NCBI GenBank assembly: GCA_944362615.1 | Contig: CALVTM010000013.1 | Span: 1 to 36,041 of the forward strand | Direction: 5' to 3' | From: an uncultured Clostridia bacterium | GTDB lineage: Bacteria > Bacillota > Clostridia > Christensenellales > Pumilibacteraceae | Length of the DNA stretch: 36,041 nt | Part shown: positions 24,459 through 34,962 of the stretch, piece by piece | Position numbering within the stretch: position 1 is the stretch's first letter | Layout: the number at the start of each line of letters is the position of its first letter | Notes under the pieces: generated by a model | The model's input: only the letters and a program-made list of their open reading frames with translations | What the model was told of the DNA's origin: nothing | Databases searched by the model: none | Program-made: the position numbers and the translations under genes

Positions 24459-27400
24459 TTATTTAAAGTATTTTACGCCCGATTCGAATATCTTCATATC
24501 AAATCTTGCTGGTATGTTCTTGTACATATCCTTTCCTATACGTTCAGAGTGTCCCATTTTACCGAGGATACGTCCGTCCTCAGACGTTATACCCTCGATT
24601 GCGTACATCGAACCGTTAGGGTTGAACGGGGATTCCATCGTCGGTTTTCCGCTTTCGTCACAGTACTGCGTCGCTATCATTCCCTTCTCCGCCATACTCT
24701 TGAGCGCCGCTTCGGGTGCGACAAATCTGCCTTCACCGTGAGATACAGCCACTCCGAACACATCGCCTACGCTGACGCCGCTCAACCAAGGGGATTTTAC
24801 GGACGCTACGCGCACATCGGAGATCTGGGAAACGTGACGCGCTATGTTATTGAAAGTAAGCGTGGGGCTGTCCGCACTCTGTACGCTTATTTCACCGCCG
24901 GGAAGCAGTCCCGTCTTTACAAGCGCCTGAAAGCCGTTGCATATGCCGAGAACAAGTCCGTCGCGAACGGAAAGCAGCTCTCTGACCGCATCCGCTATGC
25001 GAGGGTTACGGAAAGTCGTTGCAATGAATTTGCCCGAACCGTCCGGTTCATCACCGCCCGAAAATCCGCCCGGGAACATGAGTATATTACTTGCGGATAT
25101 GCGTTTCACGATCTCTGTAACGCTGTCCTCTATCTCAGCCGCGCTGCGGTTGCGTATCACGAATATATCCGCTTCCGCGCCCGCTCTTTCAAATGCGCGC
25201 GCTGTATCGTACTCACAGTTGGTACCCGGGAATACGGGGATGAATACCTTCGGCTTTGCCGACTTTATGCGCGGCGCCGCCGTCGAACGTCCGGTAAACG
25301 ACAGTAAGGGAGCTTCCCCGCTCGCCGCCGCCTTTGTCGGGTATACACGCTCGAAAGTACGGGTATACGCCGCCGTCATCTCACTTACAGACGCCTTATC
25401 GCCGCCCGCCGTGAATATGCCGTCCGAAGTGGTTCTTCCGTATACCTCCGCGCCAAGGGCGTCAAATGCAGACGTGTCTCTGCCTGATACGAATATGTCG
25501 CCTTGAGAGTTGACAAAATCACGCTCTCCGAGGTCTGCAAACGTAAAGCCTACGCCGTCTCCGAGACACGACTTTGCGACTGCCGCCGCGCTGCCGCCCT
25601 CGTCGGTTACCTGACAGAAATCTATATTGCCCGCTTCCGCCTGCTCATGCAATGCCGTCATCAGTTTTTCCGCAAACTCAAAATCAGGCATACCGTCCGC
25701 CGCGCGCTTCATGCGCACGATCTTGACTTCACGTCCGGCAGGCAGTACATTGGTTATCAGTTTACGGGCGTCTGCCGGAGCAAGCGCGAAAGATATGAGC
25801 GTGGGAGGTACGTCCAGCTTTTCGAAAGAACCGCTCATCGAATCCTTTCCGCCTATTGCGCCCAGTCCGAGGCGGAGCTGAGCCCACAATGCGCCGAGAA
25901 GCGCGGATGCAGGTCTGCCCCAGCGTACGGGATCTTTGCCCAGACGCTCGAAAAACTCCTGGAACGTAAGACGTACACGTCTCCAGTCCGCACCGGTAGC
26001 CGCGACTTTGAGCACGCTCATGAGAACCGAATATGCCGCGCCTACGAAACGGCTCTCCGTAAGCAGATCGGGATAGCATGCGAATGCGGACACGGTCGCG
26101 GTATTGGTCTCTCCCCTTACGGGCAGCTTTGCCGCCATTGCAGGAGGAGGAGTCAGCTTGTTCTTACCGCCGAACGGCATATACACCGTTGCCGCGCCTA
26201 TCGTGGAATCGAACATTTCTCCCAGTCCGCGCTGTGAGCATACGTTATATGAAGAGAGCGCCTGTTTAAGAGCGTCCAGTCCTTTCCCGTCCGCGCCCCT
26301 GACGCGCGACTTAAAGTATACCGGAGCCTTATCGTCCAGTACCGCTTTGTGCTCCTGAGCAACGCCGTTGGTATTGAGGAAGTCGCGGGAAATATCCACA
26401 ACAGTTCTTCCCTTATGCGTCATGCGCATTCTGCCCGTATCGGTGACCGTCGCAAGAATGGTCGCGCCGAGATTTTCCTCCGCGCAAAGCGCTATCATTT
26501 TTTCGGCGTCCTCCGCCGCTATAACGACAGCCATGCGCTCCTGTGATTCGCTTATCGCAAGTTCAGTCGAACTGAGACCCTGATATTTTTTGGGAACGGC
26601 GTCAAGACTGATGTCCAGTCCGTCCGCAAGCTCGCCGACGGCAACGGATACGCCGCCTGCACCGAAATCGTTACAGCGCTTGATAAGTCTCGTCACTTCC
26701 GGGTTACGGAAAAGACGCTGTATCTTTCTCTCTGTAAGAGGATTACCTTTCTGTACCTCGGCACCGCAGCTATCCAGACTGTGTACGTCGTGCGCTTTGC
26801 TCGATCCCGTCGCTCCGCCGCAGCCGTCACGTCCCGTCTCTCCGCCTATGAGCAGTACCACGTCGCCCGGTTCGGGACGAGAACGCACTACGTTGTACGC
26901 AGGCGCGGCGCCGACTACAAATCCGGTTTCCAGTCGCTTTGCCTTGTATCCCTCATGATACATTTCATGGACTTCACCGGTAGCAAGACCTATCTGGTTA
27001 CCATATGACGAGAAGCCTGCCGCCGCCGTCGTGGATATCGTGCGCTGAGGAAGCTTGCCCCTGAGCGTAGCCGAAAGCGGCTCGTTGATATCCCCTGCGC
27101 CGGTAACGCGCATGGACTGATATACATATACTCTGCCGGACAGCGGGTCGCGGATCGCTCCTCCGAGACACGTCGCGGCACCGCCGAACGGCTCTATCTC
27201 CGTCGGATGATTGTGCGTTTCGTTCTTGAACATGACCAGCCAGTCCTCCGGCTTGCCGTCCACGTCCGCAGTCACTTTTATCGAGCACGCGTTGATCTCT
27301 TCACTCTCGTCAAGATCGGGGATCATACCGCGCTTCTTAAGCGTCTTTGCGCCTATCGTCGCCATGTCCATCAGCGTGGGATATTTCTTATCCGGTCTGC

Positions 27401-28172
27401 CCTTGGCGAATTCGTCATGAAGTTTGCCGTATTCGGCAAGCGCCTCTTTCAGCTCAGGAATGTCCGTATCCGTCTCGATTTCCGTAAGACGGGTGCCGAA
27501 AGTCGTGTGCCGGCAGTGATCTGACCAGTAAGTATCGATAACTTTAAGCTCCGTTTCGGTAGGCTCACGATGCTCTCCGCGGAAGTAATCACGCACGAAT
27601 GCAAGATCTTCCAGGCTCATCGCAAATCCCATGCTCGCATGATATCCGGAAAGCGCCTTTTCGTCCATCGACGTAAATCCGGTCACCTCGGGTACAGGCG
27701 GAGCTTCGTCATATGCCGTTTCCAGCGTAGACGGCTTTTCGAATGAACAGAGCCTGGATTCCACAGGGTTCACAAGGTATTTGCCGAGCTTTTCCGCAAG
27801 CTCCTTATCCGCACCTTTGAAAGCGTAAAGCGTAGCCGTCTTGATCAGCGGACGCTTTCCGCGCGTAAGCAGCTGAACGCACTGCGCTGCACTGTCCGCA
27901 CGCTGGTCGTACTGACCGGGCAGCAGCTCCACGCCGATAACAGTGTATCCCGAAAGATCTACTTCCTCTTCATACACTTCGTCTACGGGCGGCTCGGAAA
28001 ATATCGTGAGCTTTGCACGCTCAAAATCATCCCCGTCCAGTCCCTCTATGTTGTAACGGATCAACATACGCATTTCCGTTTTTATCGAAAGCGCGCTCTC
28101 TATTTCCGCCTGCTTGCGGCGGCGGACGGTGTCATAACCCGTCTTCTTTTCCACGAACAGTGTTCTGATCAT
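24459..28172 (-). CDS. purL: Phosphoribosylformylglycinamidine synthase, single-chain (clade II) form
   Basis: Large enzyme of 1,237 residues for step four of purine synthesis: FGAR plus glutamine plus ATP gives FGAM. It fuses the synthase halves with a C-terminal glutaminase, so separate PurS and PurQ are not needed. Seen in order: FKNETHNHPTEIEPFGGAATCLGGAIRDPLSGR (ATP/substrate site), a repeat of the AIRS-like fold with GGKDSMSGSFE, and from about residue 970 the amidotransferase with VFPGTNCEYD, the nucleophile in GICNGFQ and the His-Glu pair in GKMGHSER. The length and order match the clade II form common in Clostridia. GGGAGG precedes the ATG. Confidence 0.97.
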   Translation of the reverse strand: MIRTLFVEKKTGYDTVRRRKQAEIESALSIKTEMRMLIRYNIEGLDGDDFERAKLTIFSEPPVDEVYEEEVDLSGYTVIGVELLPGQYDQRADSAAQCVQLLTRGKRPLIKTATLYAFKGADKELAEKLGKYLVNPVESRLCSFEKPSTLETAYDEAPPVPEVTGFTSMDEKALSGYHASMGFAMSLEDLAFVRDYFRGEHREPTETELKVIDTYWSDHCRHTTFGTRLTEIETDTDIPELKEALAEYGKLHDEFAKGRPDKKYPTLMDMATIGAKTLKKRGMIPDLDESEEINACSIKVTADVDGKPEDWLVMFKNETHNHPTEIEPFGGAATCLGGAIRDPLSGRVYVYQSMRVTGAGDINEPLSATLRGKLPQRTISTTAAAGFSSYGNQIGLATGEVHEMYHEGYKAKRLETGFVVGAAPAYNVVRSRPEPGDVVLLIGGETGRDGCGGATGSSKAHDVHSLDSCGAEVQKGNPLTERKIQRLFRNPEVTRLIKRCNDFGAGGVSVAVGELADGLDISLDAVPKKYQGLSSTELAISESQERMAVVIAAEDAEKMIALCAEENLGATILATVTDTGRMRMTHKGRTVVDISRDFLNTNGVAQEHKAVLDDKAPVYFKSRVRGADGKGLDALKQALSSYNVCSQRGLGEMFDSTIGAATVYMPFGGKNKLTPPPAMAAKLPVRGETNTATVSAFACYPDLLTESRFVGAAYSVLMSVLKVAATGADWRRVRLTFQEFFERLGKDPVRWGRPASALLGALWAQLRLGLGAIGGKDSMSGSFEKLDVPPTLISFALAPADARKLITNVLPAGREVKIVRMKRAADGMPDFEFAEKLMTALHEQAEAGNIDFCQVTDEGGSAAAVAKSCLGDGVGFTFADLGERDFVNSQGDIFVSGRDTSAFDALGAEVYGRTTSDGIFTAGGDKASVSEMTAAYTRTFERVYPTKAAASGEAPLLSFTGRSTAAPRIKSAKPKVFIPVFPGTNCEYDTARAFERAGAEADIFVIRNRSAAEIEDSVTEIVKRISASNILMFPGGFSGGDEPDGSGKFIATTFRNPRIADAVRELLSVRDGLVLGICNGFQALVKTGLLPGGEISVQSADSPTLTFNNIARHVSQISDVRVASVKSPWLSGVSVGDVFGVAVSHGEGRFVAPEAALKSMAEKGMIATQYCDESGKPTMESPFNPNGSMYAIEGITSEDGRILGKMGHSERIGKDMYKNIPARFDMKIFESGVKYFK

Positions 28173-28187
28173 ATTCGCCTCCCGTGT

Positions 28188-29459
28188 TCAGCCGAGTTCC
28201 TTAAGTATATCCGTGCGGTAATGCACCTTGTCAAATGTGATCTTCTTCGCATTGGCATACGCTCTGTCGCGTGCCTCTTTCAGCGTAGGAGCAAGCGCCG
28301 TAACGCCGAGCACTCTGCCTCCGCTCGTTACGATATTGCCGTCCGCATCGAACGCCGTGCCGGCATGATAAACTATAATGCCGTCATCCAGCTCACCGAA
28401 CGATATCTTCTTGCCCTTTTCGTATTTTTCGGGATATCCTCCTGACGCAAGCACGACGCATACCGCGCTGTTGCCCGTCCACTTGATATCCACCTTATCC
28501 AACGTGCCGTCTATGCAAGCTTCAAAGATCTCGAACAAGTCCGTAGCAAGACGCGGCAGTATGACCTGTGTCTCCGGATCGCCGAAACGGGCGTTATATT
28601 CGAGGACACGGATATCATCTCCGTCAATCATAAGTCCCGCATACAGCACGCCCTTGAATTCTATACCTTCCGACTTCAGACCGTTAAGCGTGGGAAGCAG
28701 TACTTCATCGTATATCCGCTTTTCCATCTCCGGAGTGACTTTATACGACGGTGAGAATGTACCCATACCGCCGGTATTCAGCCCTTTATTCCCGTCAAGC
28801 GCACGCTTATGATCCTGACTCGTAGTCATCGGAACGATAGTCTTTCCGTCACAGAAAGCAAGTGCGGAACATTCAAAACCGCGCAGGAAACTCTCGATAA
28901 CTATCGTATTGCCCGCACTGCCGAACGCCTTGTCCAGCATAATCTCTTTGAGCCCGGCTTCCGCCGCCGCCCTGTCCTCGCATATCAACACTCCTTTGCC
29001 GAGAGCAAGCCCGTCCGCCTTGAGCACAACGGGATATGCGCACTTGTCAAGATAAGCTTCCGCCTCGTCGTATGAGGTGAATACCTCGTAATCGGCAGTG
29101 GGTATGCCGTACTTCTTCATAAGATCTTTTGCAAACGACTTGCTCGCTTCAAGACGCGCGGCGTTGGCACGCGGTCCGAATGCGCGGAAACCTTCAGCCT
29201 CCAGTCTGTCGACCATGCCGGCGGCAAGCGGGTCGTCCGGAGCGACGACCGTCATGTATATGTCCGGATGATTACGCACAAAAGCGACGACCCCGTCGAG
29301 ATCCGTCGCTTTTATATCTCCGTGACATTCCGCAAGGCGTGAGATACCCGCATTACCGGGTATGCAGTAAATCTTTCCTACCTCAGGCGAAAGGGACAGC
29401 GAATACGCTATAGCGTGCTCGCGTCCGCCGCCTCCCACTATGAGTACGTTCTTCTTCAT
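28188..29459 (-). CDS. purD: Phosphoribosylamine-glycine ligase
   Basis: ATP-grasp enzyme of 423 residues for step two of purine synthesis (PRA plus glycine gives GAR). The N-terminus has VLIVGGGGREHAIAYSLS. The ATP-grasp core includes PVVLKADGLALGKGVLIC, and the metal site is in EYNARFGDPETQVILP. The loop usually written VxGPExPL reads VVAPDDPL here, a mild variant. 26 nt after purH and 15 nt before purL. Confidence 0.96.
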   Translation of the reverse strand: MKKNVLIVGGGGREHAIAYSLSLSPEVGKIYCIPGNAGISRLAECHGDIKATDLDGVVAFVRNHPDIYMTVVAPDDPLAAGMVDRLEAEGFRAFGPRANAARLEASKSFAKDLMKKYGIPTADYEVFTSYDEAEAYLDKCAYPVVLKADGLALGKGVLICEDRAAAEAGLKEIMLDKAFGSAGNTIVIESFLRGFECSALAFCDGKTIVPMTTSQDHKRALDGNKGLNTGGMGTFSPSYKVTPEMEKRIYDEVLLPTLNGLKSEGIEFKGVLYAGLMIDGDDIRVLEYNARFGDPETQVILPRLATDLFEIFEACIDGTLDKVDIKWTGNSAVCVVLASGGYPEKYEKGKKISFGELDDGIIVYHAGTAFDADGNIVTSGGRVLGVTALAPTLKEARDRAYANAKKITFDKVHYRTDILKELG

Positions 29460-29485
29460 CGGAATATCCTTATATGTTTATTTTT

Positions 29486-31045
29486 TCAGTGTTTGAAATG
29501 TCTCTGACCTACGAATATCATCGATATGCCGTTGTCGTTACACTTGACTATAGAGTCGTTATCGCGTATGCTGCCGCCCGGCTGTACGATCGCGGTGATA
29601 CCGGCTTTTGCAGCCGCCTCAACACAGTCGTCAAACGGGAAGAAAGCATCCGATGCAAGTACTGCGCCTGCGGGATCGTTGCCTGCGCTTACAGCGTGCT
29701 CGATCGCCTGCTGAGCCGCCCAGATACGGTTCGTCTGACCTGCACCAACGCCTATCGCCATGAAGTCTTTTGCTATTACTATCGCATTGGACTTCGTGTG
29801 CTTGACTACTTTATACGCGAACTCCATCTGAGCCTTCTGCTCTTCCGTAGGCGCTTTGTCCGTAACCACCTTGACTTCGTCGGAGTACAGCGATCTGTCC
29901 TTATCCTGGATGAGCAGTCCGCCGGCTACCTTCTTCATATCACGCACGTTCTCACTGTAAGGCTTCTCTATATCGCTTATTTCAAGCAGACGAAGGTTCT
30001 TCTTTGCGGAAAGTATGCTCTTTGCCTCTTCGCTGAACGACGGCGCAATCACTATTTCAAGGAAGATCTTGACCATCTCTTCAGCCGTTGCCTTGTCCAC
30101 TTCTCTGTTACATGCAACTATGCCGCCGAATATCGATACCGGATCGCACGCGTACGCCTTTTTATATGCCTCGGATATGCTGTCTCCGAGAGCCGCACCG
30201 CAAGGATTTGCATGCTTGACAGCTACGACTGCAGGACGATCGGGGAACTCTTTGAGCAGGTCGAGCGCACCGCCGCAGTCGTTGATGTTGTTGTAAGACA
30301 GCTCTTTACCCTGAAGCTGACGAGCCGCGCTGAGCGTTCCCGCCGTTTCCGCGCTGAAAAGCTCGGAATACCATGCGCCTTTCTGGTGAGGATTTTCACC
30401 GTAACGCATATCCTGCTTCTTCTCATACGCAAAAGTGACCTGATCGGGGAATTCGATCCCGAGCTTCTTCTGCATATAATTGGATATCATCGTATCGTAT
30501 ACCGCGGTATGACGGAATACCTTGTATGACAGCTTGAAGCGCCAGTCACGATCAGCCGTATCCGTCTTTATGCGTTCTATTGCCTCATCATAATCGGCAG
30601 GATCGACAAGCACAATGACTCCGGGATAGTTTTTAGCAGCACTGCGGATCATCGTGGGTCCGCCGATATCTATGTTCTCTATCGCTTCCTCAAGAGTCAC
30701 ACCCGGCTTTTCCACCGTCGCTTTAAACGGGTAAAGGTTGACCGCAACGACGTCTATCTTCTGAATGCCAAGCTTTTCCAGCGTCTGCATATGCTCGGGC
30801 AGATCCCTGCGCGCAAGCAGTCCTGCGTGAACAACGGGATGCAATGTCTTTACCCTGCCGTCCAGGCACTCGGGAAATCCCGTTATGTCGCTTATGTTCA
30901 CAGGATGAAGCCCCGCCTGCAAAAGCGCCTTTTCCGTGCCGCCCGTGGATACAATCTCGAATCCGAGCTCGTCCAGCGCGCGCGCAAACTCTACTACTCC
31001 CGTCTTATCACTGACGCTTATAAGCGCCCTTCTCTTCTCTGCCAT
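29486..31045 (-). CDS. purH: Bifunctional AICAR transformylase / IMP cyclohydrolase
   Basis: Enzyme of 519 residues for the last two steps to IMP. The N-terminal MGS-like cyclohydrolase domain starts [19 protein letters not shown] and includes [10 protein letters not shown]. The C-terminal transformylase has [13 protein letters not shown] and the catalytic Lys-His pair in [15 protein letters not shown]. Normal full length. It sits between purN and purD, the usual Bacillota order. Confidence 0.97.
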   Translation of the reverse strand: MAEKRRALISVSDKTGVVEFARALDELGFEIVSTGGTEKALLQAGLHPVNISDITGFPECLDGRVKTLHPVVHAGLLARRDLPEHMQTLEKLGIQKIDVVAVNLYPFKATVEKPGVTLEEAIENIDIGGPTMIRSAAKNYPGVIVLVDPADYDEAIERIKTDTADRDWRFKLSYKVFRHTAVYDTMISNYMQKKLGIEFPDQVTFAYEKKQDMRYGENPHQKGAWYSELFSAETAGTLSAARQLQGKELSYNNINDCGGALDLLKEFPDRPAVVAVKHANPCGAALGDSISEAYKKAYACDPVSIFGGIVACNREVDKATAEEMVKIFLEIVIAPSFSEEAKSILSAKKNLRLLEISDIEKPYSENVRDMKKVAGGLLIQDKDRSLYSDEVKVVTDKAPTEEQKAQMEFAYKVVKHTKSNAIVIAKDFMAIGVGAGQTNRIWAAQQAIEHAVSAGNDPAGAVLASDAFFPFDDCVEAAAKAGITAIVQPGGSIRDNDSIVKCNDNGISMIFVGQRHFKH

Positions 31046-31066
31046 AGCCTGTAACTCTCCTGTCTA

Positions 31067-31690
31067 TTACTCGACGGTCACTACTTTACCGTCGATCACT
31101 TTTATCTTATCGTTACAAAGATCTTTGATGACGCTCACAAGCATAGGATGCTCTATTTGCGTCAGTATACGCTTCTGCAACGCTTCCGGCGTGTCTCCCT
31201 TATACACGTTCAGTTTCTGCTGGCGTATTATAAGTCCGCCGTCTATCTCGTTACTTACAAAATGCGCCGTCGCTCCGCTCTCCGTTTCTCCTGCCGCTAT
31301 TACTGCCGAATGTACGCGGATACCGTAAAAATTCTTTCCGCCGAACTTGGGCAGCAGCGACGGGTGTATGTTTACTATACGATACGGATATGCGTCAAGT
31401 ATGAACTGCGGAAGTATGCCGAGATACCCGGCAAGAATAACGTAATCCACGTCATACATTTTAAGCAGACGCAGTATCTCCATATCCCTCGCTTCAGCCG
31501 AAAAATAATCCTTTTTACAGCAAACGTAATTGGGAATCTTCGCTCCCTCCGCCCGCACAAGTGCATACGCTTCATGGTTGGAGGATATTACAACGGCGAT
31601 TTTTCCGTTTATTTCTCCGGAAGCGCAAGCGTCCATTATCGCCTGCATATTCGTACCGCTTCCGCTGACGAGTAACGCAAGTTTTTTCAT
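31067..31690 (-). CDS. purN: Phosphoribosylglycinamide formyltransferase (folate-dependent)
   Basis: Protein of 207 residues that formylates GAR using 10-formyl-THF. The N-terminal loop LALLVSGSGTNMQAI binds the phosphoribosyl group. The catalytic Asn and His are in IVNIHPSLLPKFGG and the Asp is in EIDGGLIIRQ. It lies between purM and purH with gaps of about 20 nt, so all are co-transcribed. Confidence 0.96.
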   Translation of the reverse strand: MKKLALLVSGSGTNMQAIMDACASGEINGKIAVVISSNHEAYALVRAEGAKIPNYVCCKKDYFSAEARDMEILRLLKMYDVDYVILAGYLGILPQFILDAYPYRIVNIHPSLLPKFGGKNFYGIRVHSAVIAAGETESGATAHFVSNEIDGGLIIRQQKLNVYKGDTPEALQKRILTQIEHPMLVSVIKDLCNDKIKVIDGKVVTVE

Positions 31691-31713
31691 AATCGTTTCC
31701 TTCCTTACGGGTC

Positions 31714-32739
31714 TTATTTTCCGCGGACGAGCTTGACGCCCTTTCCTGCGGTCACCTTACCCATAATATATGCGCTCTCTCCCGATTTAACCGCATAACT
31801 TACTACTTCTTCAGCCTGATCAGCCGGAACGGCGAATACCATGCCTATACCCATATTGAAAGTGTTGTACAGTTTGTCGTCGCCCAGTCCGCTCTTAGCT
31901 GCAAGAAGATCGAATATCGGCAAACGCGGGAATGAATCCAGATCCACTTCAGCGCATAAGCCGTCCGGCATTATTCTCGGTATGTTCTCTATGAATCCGC
32001 CGCCCGTTATGTGCGCTATGCCGTGTACGTCAAACTTCTCCGCAAGCGCAAGCGCTATCGAGACGTAAAGTTTGGTCGGAGTAAGTACCGCTTCGCCTAC
32101 GGTCATTCCGAGAGACGGATCGTACTTTTCCAGCTCTTTTCTGTCCTCGCCGAGCAGTTTGCGCACAAGCGAAAATCCGTTTGAATGCACTCCGCTCGAA
32201 CCGAGTCCGACAAGGGCATCCCCTTCCTTTACCGCCGAGCCGTTGATGATCCTGCTCTTGTCCGCTATGCCTACAGCAAAACCGGCAAGATCGTATTCGT
32301 CTTCGGGATACATGCCCGGCATCTCTGCCGTTTCACCGCCGATAAGCGCACAGCCTACCTGCTTGCATGCAGAAGCTACTCCGCGCACGACTACAGCCAT
32401 CTTCTCGGGATCGAGTTTGCCGCACGCTACATAATCAAGGAAGAACAGCGGCTTCGCACCCTGGCACACTATGTCGTTTACGCACATGGCAACGCAGTCC
32501 GTGCCTATCGTGTCATGCTTGTCAAGCACAATGGCATAGCGCAGCTTCGTGCCTACGCCGTCCGTTCCGGATACGAGCACCGGCTCGGAAAGTCCTTTGG
32601 GTACGGCGTAAAATCCGCCGAACGAACCCAGTCCGGACAATACGTTCTCGTCGTATGTGTCCGCAGCGCTTTTCTTTATAAGATCGACAAGCTTATATCC
32701 GCGCGTTACGTCCACTCCCGCCGACTTGTAATCTATCAT
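31714..32739 (-). CDS. purM: Phosphoribosylformylglycinamidine cyclo-ligase (AIR synthetase)
   Basis: Enzyme of 341 residues that closes the imidazole ring of AIR. The start YKSAGVDVTRGYKLVDLIKK, the segment VSGTDGVGTKLRYA and GGETAEMPGMYPEDEYDLAGFAVG are all PurM signatures. The C-terminal GGGFIENIPRIMP is also standard. GGAGG precedes the ATG. In many Clostridia purF precedes this gene; here purC does, with a 19-nt gap. Confidence 0.97.
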   Translation of the reverse strand: MIDYKSAGVDVTRGYKLVDLIKKSAADTYDENVLSGLGSFGGFYAVPKGLSEPVLVSGTDGVGTKLRYAIVLDKHDTIGTDCVAMCVNDIVCQGAKPLFFLDYVACGKLDPEKMAVVVRGVASACKQVGCALIGGETAEMPGMYPEDEYDLAGFAVGIADKSRIINGSAVKEGDALVGLGSSGVHSNGFSLVRKLLGEDRKELEKYDPSLGMTVGEAVLTPTKLYVSIALALAEKFDVHGIAHITGGGFIENIPRIMPDGLCAEVDLDSFPRLPIFDLLAAKSGLGDDKLYNTFNMGIGMVFAVPADQAEEVVSYAVKSGESAYIMGKVTAGKGVKLVRGK

Positions 32740-32758
32740 TGCGGTGACCTCCGTTTTA

Positions 32759-33466
32759 TCAGCCGTTGGTTATACGGCGCATCATCTCTTTGTATGCGTC
32801 CTCTACGCCGCCCATGTCACGGCGGAATCTGTCTTTATCCAGCTTCTCTCCCGTCTTGGCATCCCAGAAACGGCAGGTGTCCGGAGAAATCTCATCCGCA
32901 AGAATGATCCTGCCTTCGTATCTGCCGAACTCGAGCTTGAAGTCGATAAGGTTTACTCCGAGGTGTGCGAAATATTCCTTGAGAACATCGTTTACTTTGA
33001 ACGCCATTTTCTGAATCGTATCTATTTCCTCTTTCGTCGCTATACCGAGCGCAAGCGCATACCAGTCGTTGATCATCGGGTCGCCGAGATCATCGTTCTT
33101 ATAGCTGAATTCAAAACCGGTGCTCTTCAGAGGAGTTCCTTCAGCAACACCGTAACGCTTGGAGAAAGAGCCTGCCGCAACATTACGAATGATAACTTCA
33201 AGCGGAACGATCTCCACTTTCTTGACCAACGTCTTGCGATCGTCCACTTCCTCTATATAATGGGTCTCGATGCCGTGCTGCTCAAGCAGACGGAACATCA
33301 TGTTGCTCATTTTGTTGTTTATAACGCCTTTTCCTGCAATCTGTCCTTTCTTGAGACCGTTGAACGCAGTAGCGTCATCCTTATAGTCAACAAGTACTAC
33401 TTTGTCGTCGTCCGTGGCAAATACCTTCTTTGCCTTTCCTTCGTAAAGCTGCTTTCCTATTTCCAT
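32759..33466 (-). CDS. purC: SAICAR synthetase
   Basis: Enzyme of 235 residues that joins CAIR with aspartate. The start [30 protein letters not shown], the block [17 protein letters not shown] and [10 protein letters not shown] are all family signatures. Normal length. AGGAG precedes the ATG. It follows purE by 48 nt, the longest gap inside this operon. Confidence 0.97.
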   Translation of the reverse strand: MEIGKQLYEGKAKKVFATDDDKVVLVDYKDDATAFNGLKKGQIAGKGVINNKMSNMMFRLLEQHGIETHYIEEVDDRKTLVKKVEIVPLEVIIRNVAAGSFSKRYGVAEGTPLKSTGFEFSYKNDDLGDPMINDWYALALGIATKEEIDTIQKMAFKVNDVLKEYFAHLGVNLIDFKLEFGRYEGRIILADEISPDTCRFWDAKTGEKLDKDRFRRDMGGVEDAYKEMMRRITNG

Positions 33467-33514
33467 TTCGGTGTATCTCCTGTTATCTAACTGTAAAATA
33501 TCAATATATTTTTA

Positions 33515-34021
33515 TCAGTCTATCCTGAGCTCCTTCTGAAGCGCAAGATCATCGTTTACGACTTTCTTTCTCATGTCTTCTTTATAGTCGGCAAGCTTAC
33601 CTTTGAGCTCGCTGTACTTGACAGCAAGTATCTGCACGGCAAGAAGTGCGGCATTATCTGCGCCGTTGACGGCAACAGTCGCAACGGGTACGCCTTTGGG
33701 CATCTGTACCATCGAAAGCAGACTGTCAAGTCCGCCCATAAAGCTCGTTGCGACAGGGAGCGCTATAACGGGAAGAGTCGTATACCCCGCAAGCACGCCC
33801 GCAAGATGCGCAGCCTTACCGGCAACGCCTATAAGTACCTCAAAACCGCGCTCTTCCGCGGTCACGGCAAAATCATGCGCCTCTACCGGCGAACGGTGTG
33901 CGGAAATTATTCTTACCTCGCTCTCCACGCCGAATCTGTCGAGTACCGTAACGGCGGGCTTTACCACGTCGTAATCCGATCTCGATCCAATCACTATCGC
34001 CACTTTTCCGTATGCGCTCAT
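33515..34021 (-). CDS. purE: N5-carboxyaminoimidazole ribonucleotide mutase / AIR carboxylase
   Basis: Protein of 168 residues. The start VAIVIGSRSDYDVV, the active-site SAHRSP with its histidine, AGKAAHLAG and GLDSLLSMVQMPKGVPVATVAVNGADNAALLA place it in the PurE family, closest to class I by SAHR and AAHL. No purK is in the operon. PurK may be elsewhere or, as in some anaerobes, not needed at high CO2. First gene of the purine operon, with CGGAGGG before the ATG and a strong promoter. Confidence 0.96.
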   Translation of the reverse strand: MSAYGKVAIVIGSRSDYDVVKPAVTVLDRFGVESEVRIISAHRSPVEAHDFAVTAEERGFEVLIGVAGKAAHLAGVLAGYTTLPVIALPVATSFMGGLDSLLSMVQMPKGVPVATVAVNGADNAALLAVQILAVKYSELKGKLADYKEDMRKKVVNDDLALQKELRID

Positions 34022-34054
34022 GTGTCCCTCCGAAAAAAATCATTTTACTCGTTA

Positions 34055-34084
34055 ATTATAACATTTCCGGCGCGCTTAAGTCAA
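34055..34084 (-). promoter_or_regulatory. Promoter of the purine operon
   Basis: Minus strand TTGACT (34084-34079) and consensus TATAAT (34060-34055) with an 18-bp spacer. The predicted 5' leader is only about 25-30 nt, too short for a purine riboswitch. Confidence 0.8.
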
Positions 34085-34132
34085 ACAAATATTACCGTCA
34101 CGCAAATTTTAACTCCCGCTTTTCTTCCCCTC

Positions 34133-34161
34133 TTGATTTCACTTGAAACTTGTGTTATAAT
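34133..34161 (+). promoter_or_regulatory. Promoter of the phosphatase-kinase pair
   Basis: TTGATT (34133-34138) and consensus TATAAT (34156-34161) with a 17-bp spacer, divergent from the purine promoter. An AAGGAGG site follows at about 34199. Confidence 0.8.
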
Positions 34162-34218
34162 CTGCATTGAGGATGTGCATCGCACGAGCCCACGGTCAAG
34201 GAGGCTTATACGGAAAAT

Positions 34219-34962
34219 ATGAAGCTCGTTTATTCTGAAGTCTGCGCTCAGGGAGGCAGAAATAATAATCAGGATTACGCTTATTGCCGGATACAAGGCG
34301 ACAAAGCGTGTTTTATCGTGTGCGACGGACTCGGCGCCTATTACGGAAGCGACATGGCAAGCAAGATCTGCGCTCGCGCTATGGGCGACGGTTTTATAGA
34401 ACACGGAGATCTTTCTCCCGGCAGCATCATAGCACTTGCTGAGGGTGCGCATAACCTGATCATCGAGAATAAGGGTGGAAATACGTTCACTAACGGCGCG
34501 TGCACCACTTTCGCGGGAGTGTTCACCGACAACAATCGCACGATCATAGCCCATATAGGAGACTCCCGCGTCTACAGGTTCGTAGCCGGTAAGATACGCC
34601 ACTGCACCTCGGATCATTCCCTTGCTCAGCTCGATGTGGAAAACGGATTCATATCGCGCAAAGACCTCAGATATCACAGGGATCAGAACAAACTTACGCG
34701 CGTTCTCGGAGGCAAGAAGTTTATCCCGCCGGATATCTTTATCATTGACAGTCCTATCGGGGCATACGATTCCTTCCTGCTCTGTACTGACGGGTTCTGG
34801 GAGTATGTGGAAGAGGAAGAAATGGAAAACGCAATGGCATCGGAAAGCTCAAGCAAGAAATTACTTGCGCGGCTCGAAAAACTTTTAAGGTCACGGGCGC
34901 CCGAAAAAAGCGATAATTACACTGCGGTCATCGTACGCGCGGAACGGGAGGACGGTAAATGA
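34219..34962 (+). CDS. PP2C-family Ser/Thr protein phosphatase
   Basis: Metal-dependent phosphatase of 247 residues. The metal-binding aspartates are in NNNQDYAY (D19), VCDGLGAYYGS, LLCTDGFWE and SDNYTAVIV, and the IGDSRVYRF strand is present. It removes phosphates placed by the kinase encoded next; the genes overlap by 4 nt. The spacing from AAGGAGG to the ATG is long (about 14 nt), but no better start is visible and the N-terminus fits the family. No transmembrane or sensor domain is present, so it is a stand-alone cytosolic enzyme. Confidence 0.92.
   Translation: MKLVYSEVCAQGGRNNNQDYAYCRIQGDKACFIVCDGLGAYYGSDMASKICARAMGDGFIEHGDLSPGSIIALAEGAHNLIIENKGGNTFTNGACTTFAGVFTDNNRTIIAHIGDSRVYRFVAGKIRHCTSDHSLAQLDVENGFISRKDLRYHRDQNKLTRVLGGKKFIPPDIFIIDSPIGAYDSFLLCTDGFWEYVEEEEMENAMASESSSKKLLARLEKLLRSRAPEKSDNYTAVIVRAEREDGK

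Noticed and set aside
33515..34021. Unusual PurE active site (AGKAAHLAG where E. coli has AGGAAHLPG)
   Set aside because: As far as I recall, such variants are common in clostridial PurE, and the catalytic SAHR is intact.
34022..34054. Purine riboswitch or PurR-type leader before purE
   Set aside because: The leader is only about 25-30 nt and no PurBox-like or aptamer core is visible.
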